A stretch of 16,177 bases of DNA, taken from assembly GCA_050184295.1 (NCBI GenBank), contig JBFXAM010000101.1, forward strand, positions 1 to 16,177, given 5' to 3'. This DNA is from JBFXAM01 sp050184295. Its GTDB lineage: Bacteria > Planctomycetota > Phycisphaerae > UBA1845 > Fen-1342. Below are positions 14,184-16,177 of this stretch, piece after piece. The position numbers were made by a program, and so were the translations under genes. How positions within the stretch are numbered: position 1 is the stretch's first letter; the number at the start of each line of letters is the position of its first letter. The notes beneath the pieces were generated by a model. That model saw only the letters and a list, made by a program, of their open reading frames with translations, searched no databases and was not told the DNA's origin.

Positions 14184-14378
14184 GCGATCTCCCGGTCTGC
14201 GGCGCCGCGACGGCGCGTCGGATGCGGCGGTCGGGTTCGCGGCGTGTCGCGTGACGTCACGGACCTGCGGCGCACCGCAAGCATGATCGGGGGGCGGCGG
14301 CGGGCTCGCAACCGGTCCGCCGAGCGACCGTCGCGGCGTTGCGCCGGCGGGCGCGGCGAACAGCCGGCGGCGTCCGGG

Positions 14379-14399
14379 CCCGCCGCGGGGCGCGGCGGG
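14379..14399. terminator. GC-rich hairpin downstream of mutL; possible terminator
   Basis: CCCGCCGCG (14379-14387) pairs perfectly with CGCGGCGGG (14391-14399) around a GGG loop. It lies about 65 bases past the mutL stop codon in the otherwise gene-free 14184-14463 interval. There is no T-tract on the mutL strand, so intrinsic termination is unsure. Confidence 0.35.
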
Positions 14400-14463
14400 T
14401 TCTGATGCGCTCGGCGCGGCGGGTGTTGAGCGGTGCCGCTGCGGGTGCGTCGCGCTGCGCGGA

Positions 14464-16177
14464 TCAGCGGCGATGAAACTGCTTCTCGAGATCGCGCAGC
14501 GTGAGGTGCAGCGTCGTCGGGCGGCCGTGCGGGCAGTGGCTCGAGCGTTCGGCGAGTTCGCGGCGCGCGAGCAGCGCATCGATCTCGAGCGGCGTGAGCG
14601 GATCGCCGGCCTTCACCGCCGCCTTGCACGCGATCATGTCGAGCAGGCGGTGGAGCAGCGTGTCCTGCGCCGGTCGCGCCCCGGGTTCGCAGAGCGCGTC
14701 GAGCAGGTCGCGCACGAACGCGGCGCTGTGGAGCCGTTCGAGGAACGTCGGATACGCGTGCAGCGCGACCGACTGCGGACCGGCGGCTGCCAGCTCGATC
14801 CCCAGCCGCGCGAGCGTGTCGGCGTGCGTCTCCAGGGCTTCCACGCGGTCGGCGGGGAGGCTGACGACCTCCGGCAGCAGCAGCCGCTGCGCTTCGAGCG
14901 GCCGCTGCGCGATCCGCCGGCGGAGCTCCTCGTACAGAATACGCTCGTGCAGCGCGTGCTGGTCGACGATCATCACGCCCTCGGGCGTCTCGACCACCAG
15001 ATACGCGTTGTGAACCTGGATCGCGCGCGACCCCGCAGCCGCGGGGTGCGGCGCCGGCGCGGCCTGCGACGCATCGGCGACGAGCGGCTCGGCCGGCCCG
15101 GCCGCGTTTGCGTTGCGCCCCGTGTCGAACACGTGCGCCGACCGCGGTGCTTCCGGCAGCGTGTGAATCGCGAGGATTTCGCGCGGCCACGCCGTCGGCG
15201 AGGCGTCGGCCGGATCGGGCGGCAAGCGCGTCGAAACCGCGGCGGCGAGTTCATGCGCATTCGCCGGGATGTCGCCGGCGCGCCCGCGCGCGGGGTCCGC
15301 CACGCGCGGAAAGTCGTCGGCTCCGCGGCCGGCGTGGGGCGCCGGGCGTGCGTGCGTGAAGAACTCGACCAGGGCCGCACGGGCGCGCTCGCGGTGCGGG
15401 TCGGCGTCGGACGGTGGGACGAGCGCGTGATCGAGCCGCGTGCCGAGGAATTTCTCGCGCAGCGCGGCGAGCACCTGCCCGTGGATGAGATTGGAGTCGC
15501 GCCACCGAACCTCGATCTTGGTCGGGTGCACGTTTACGTCGACGTCGCCCGGCTCGATCGTGATGAACAGGAAAACGACCGGGTGCCGCGCCGAATCGAT
15601 CAGGCTGCGATACGCCTCGCGGATCGCGTGCGACACGAACTTGTCGCGGATGTAGCGCCCGTTGACGAACACGTACTCCCATTTCGACGACCCGCGGCTC
15701 TCCGCGGGCGGAGCCGCAAAGCCGTCGATTGTCAGCCGTTCGCTCGCCCGGCGGATCGCCAGCATTCCCTGTGCCAGTTCGGCGCCGAACAGGTCGGCGA
15801 TGCGCGCGCGGCGGTCGCCCGCGGGACGGAGCGCATGCACCACGCGGTTCTGATGGTGGAGCGCGAACCCGACGCCGGCATGCGGCAGCGCGATCCGTGC
15901 GAGCTGCTCGGCGATGTGACCCATCTCGGTCTGGTTGGTGCGCAGGAAGCGCCGCCGGGCGGGCACGCAGTAGAACAGGTCGCGCACCTCGACCGTCGTG
16001 CCGATCGGCGCGGCGCTCGGCGTCGGGCCGCGCGTCTCGCCGGCGTCGACCTCGATCACGTGGCCTGCGTCGCTGTCGCGCAAGCGGCTGACGATGCGCA
16101 ACCGCGACACCGAACCGATGCTCGGCAGCGCCTCGCCGCGAAAGCCCATCGTGTGAATGCTGAACAGGTCGTCGTCT
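14464..16177 (-). CDS. mutL: DNA mismatch repair protein MutL (N terminus outside the window)
   Basis: MutL couples mismatch recognition by MutS to strand incision and removal. About 570 residues are visible, entering at DDLFSIHTMGFRGEALPSIG, the GHKL ATPase motif III; roughly 85 N-terminal residues, including ATPase motifs I and II, lie beyond the right edge. The ATPase/transducer part continues to VDVNVHPTKIEVRW. A variable proline/alanine linker follows, then the C-terminal domain with DQHALHERILYEE (coded near 14925-14964), ACKAAVKAGD and CPHGRPT. DQHA-x2-E-x4-E, ACK and CPHGRP are the metal-binding motifs of the latent nicking endonuclease found in MutL from bacteria without MutH, so this MutL should nick DNA itself. 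The stop is at 14464-14466. No mutS is visible in the window. Confidence 0.95.
   Translation of the reverse strand, partial: DDDLFSIHTMGFRGEALPSIGSVSRLRIVSRLRDSDAGHVIEVDAGETRGPTPSAAPIGTTVEVRDLFYCVPARRRFLRTNQTEMGHIAEQLARIALPHAGVGFALHHQNRVVHALRPAGDRRARIADLFGAELAQGMLAIRRASERLTIDGFAAPPAESRGSSKWEYVFVNGRYIRDKFVSHAIREAYRSLIDSARHPVVFLFITIEPGDVDVNVHPTKIEVRWRDSNLIHGQVLAALREKFLGTRLDHALVPPSDADPHRERARAALVEFFTHARPAPHAGRGADDFPRVADPARGRAGDIPANAHELAAAVSTRLPPDPADASPTAWPREILAIHTLPEAPRSAHVFDTGRNANAAGPAEPLVADASQAAPAPHPAAAGSRAIQVHNAYLVVETPEGVMIVDQHALHERILYEELRRRIAQRPLEAQRLLLPEVVSLPADRVEALETHADTLARLGIELAAAGPQSVALHAYPTFLERLHSAAFVRDLLDALCEPGARPAQDTLLHRLLDMIACKAAVKAGDPLTPLEIDALLARRELAERSSHCPHGRPTTLHLTLRDLEKQFHRR

Noticed and set aside
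1..16177. tRNA, rRNA or riboswitch genes
   Set aside because: No cloverleaf, rRNA signature or known riboswitch core was recognised by eye; a covariance-model scan would be the decisive test.

Overview
This is a GC-rich bacterial window that most resembles a member of the Planctomycetota, probably a Phycisphaerae-like lineage. The pointers are the dockerin-like EF-hand pairs with the signature NNFDIDPFV, a secreted protein built from GACC six-cysteine repeats ending in such a pair, and abundant Rhs/YD-repeat fragments. This placement is inference from remembered family features; no rRNA or marker tree is available here.

Layout. Positions 1-99 hold the tail of an unrecognised gene. A pyruvate dehydrogenase E1 alpha gene (232-1353) follows behind a plausible promoter. 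From about 1593 to 6744 lies an accessory block of Rhs debris, bracketed by two minisatellites: an 18-nt unit on the left and a 24-nt unit on the right. The block holds two consecutive modules, each made of a 3' Rhs core, a cysteine-rich and AT-richer unique tip of about 200 residues, and a small membrane protein gene (1444-3821 and 3841-5721). A third Rhs piece (5780-6421) carries YD repeats of the pre-core type and has no tip. No full-length Rhs gene is present. The modules resemble orphan toxin/immunity tips, but toxicity and immunity are unproven.

Next come a secreted cysteine-repeat/dockerin protein (6853-7989) and a four-CBS-domain protein (8073-8933). A convergent, structured, gene-free stretch with a long hairpin follows. 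Two minus-strand envelope genes are next: an 89-residue lipoprotein and a 473-residue exported, proline-rich protein with an apparent internal duplication. A divergent promoter region with a perfect 16-bp palindrome separates the latter from a phosphoglycolate-phosphatase-like HAD gene and a leucyl aminopeptidase, which probably form an operon. The window closes with minus-strand genes for a YjbQ-family protein and MutL, the latter running off the right edge and keeping the endonuclease motifs.

The housekeeping genes (pdhA, gph, pepA, yjbQ, mutL) are ordinary. The interest lies in the Rhs block: a dockerin-like pair sits inside the YD core, both tips begin with a CxxCTV motif and share a possible NlpC/P60-like ending that has lost its cysteine in the second copy, and the fragments are out of the order expected of an intact Rhs gene.
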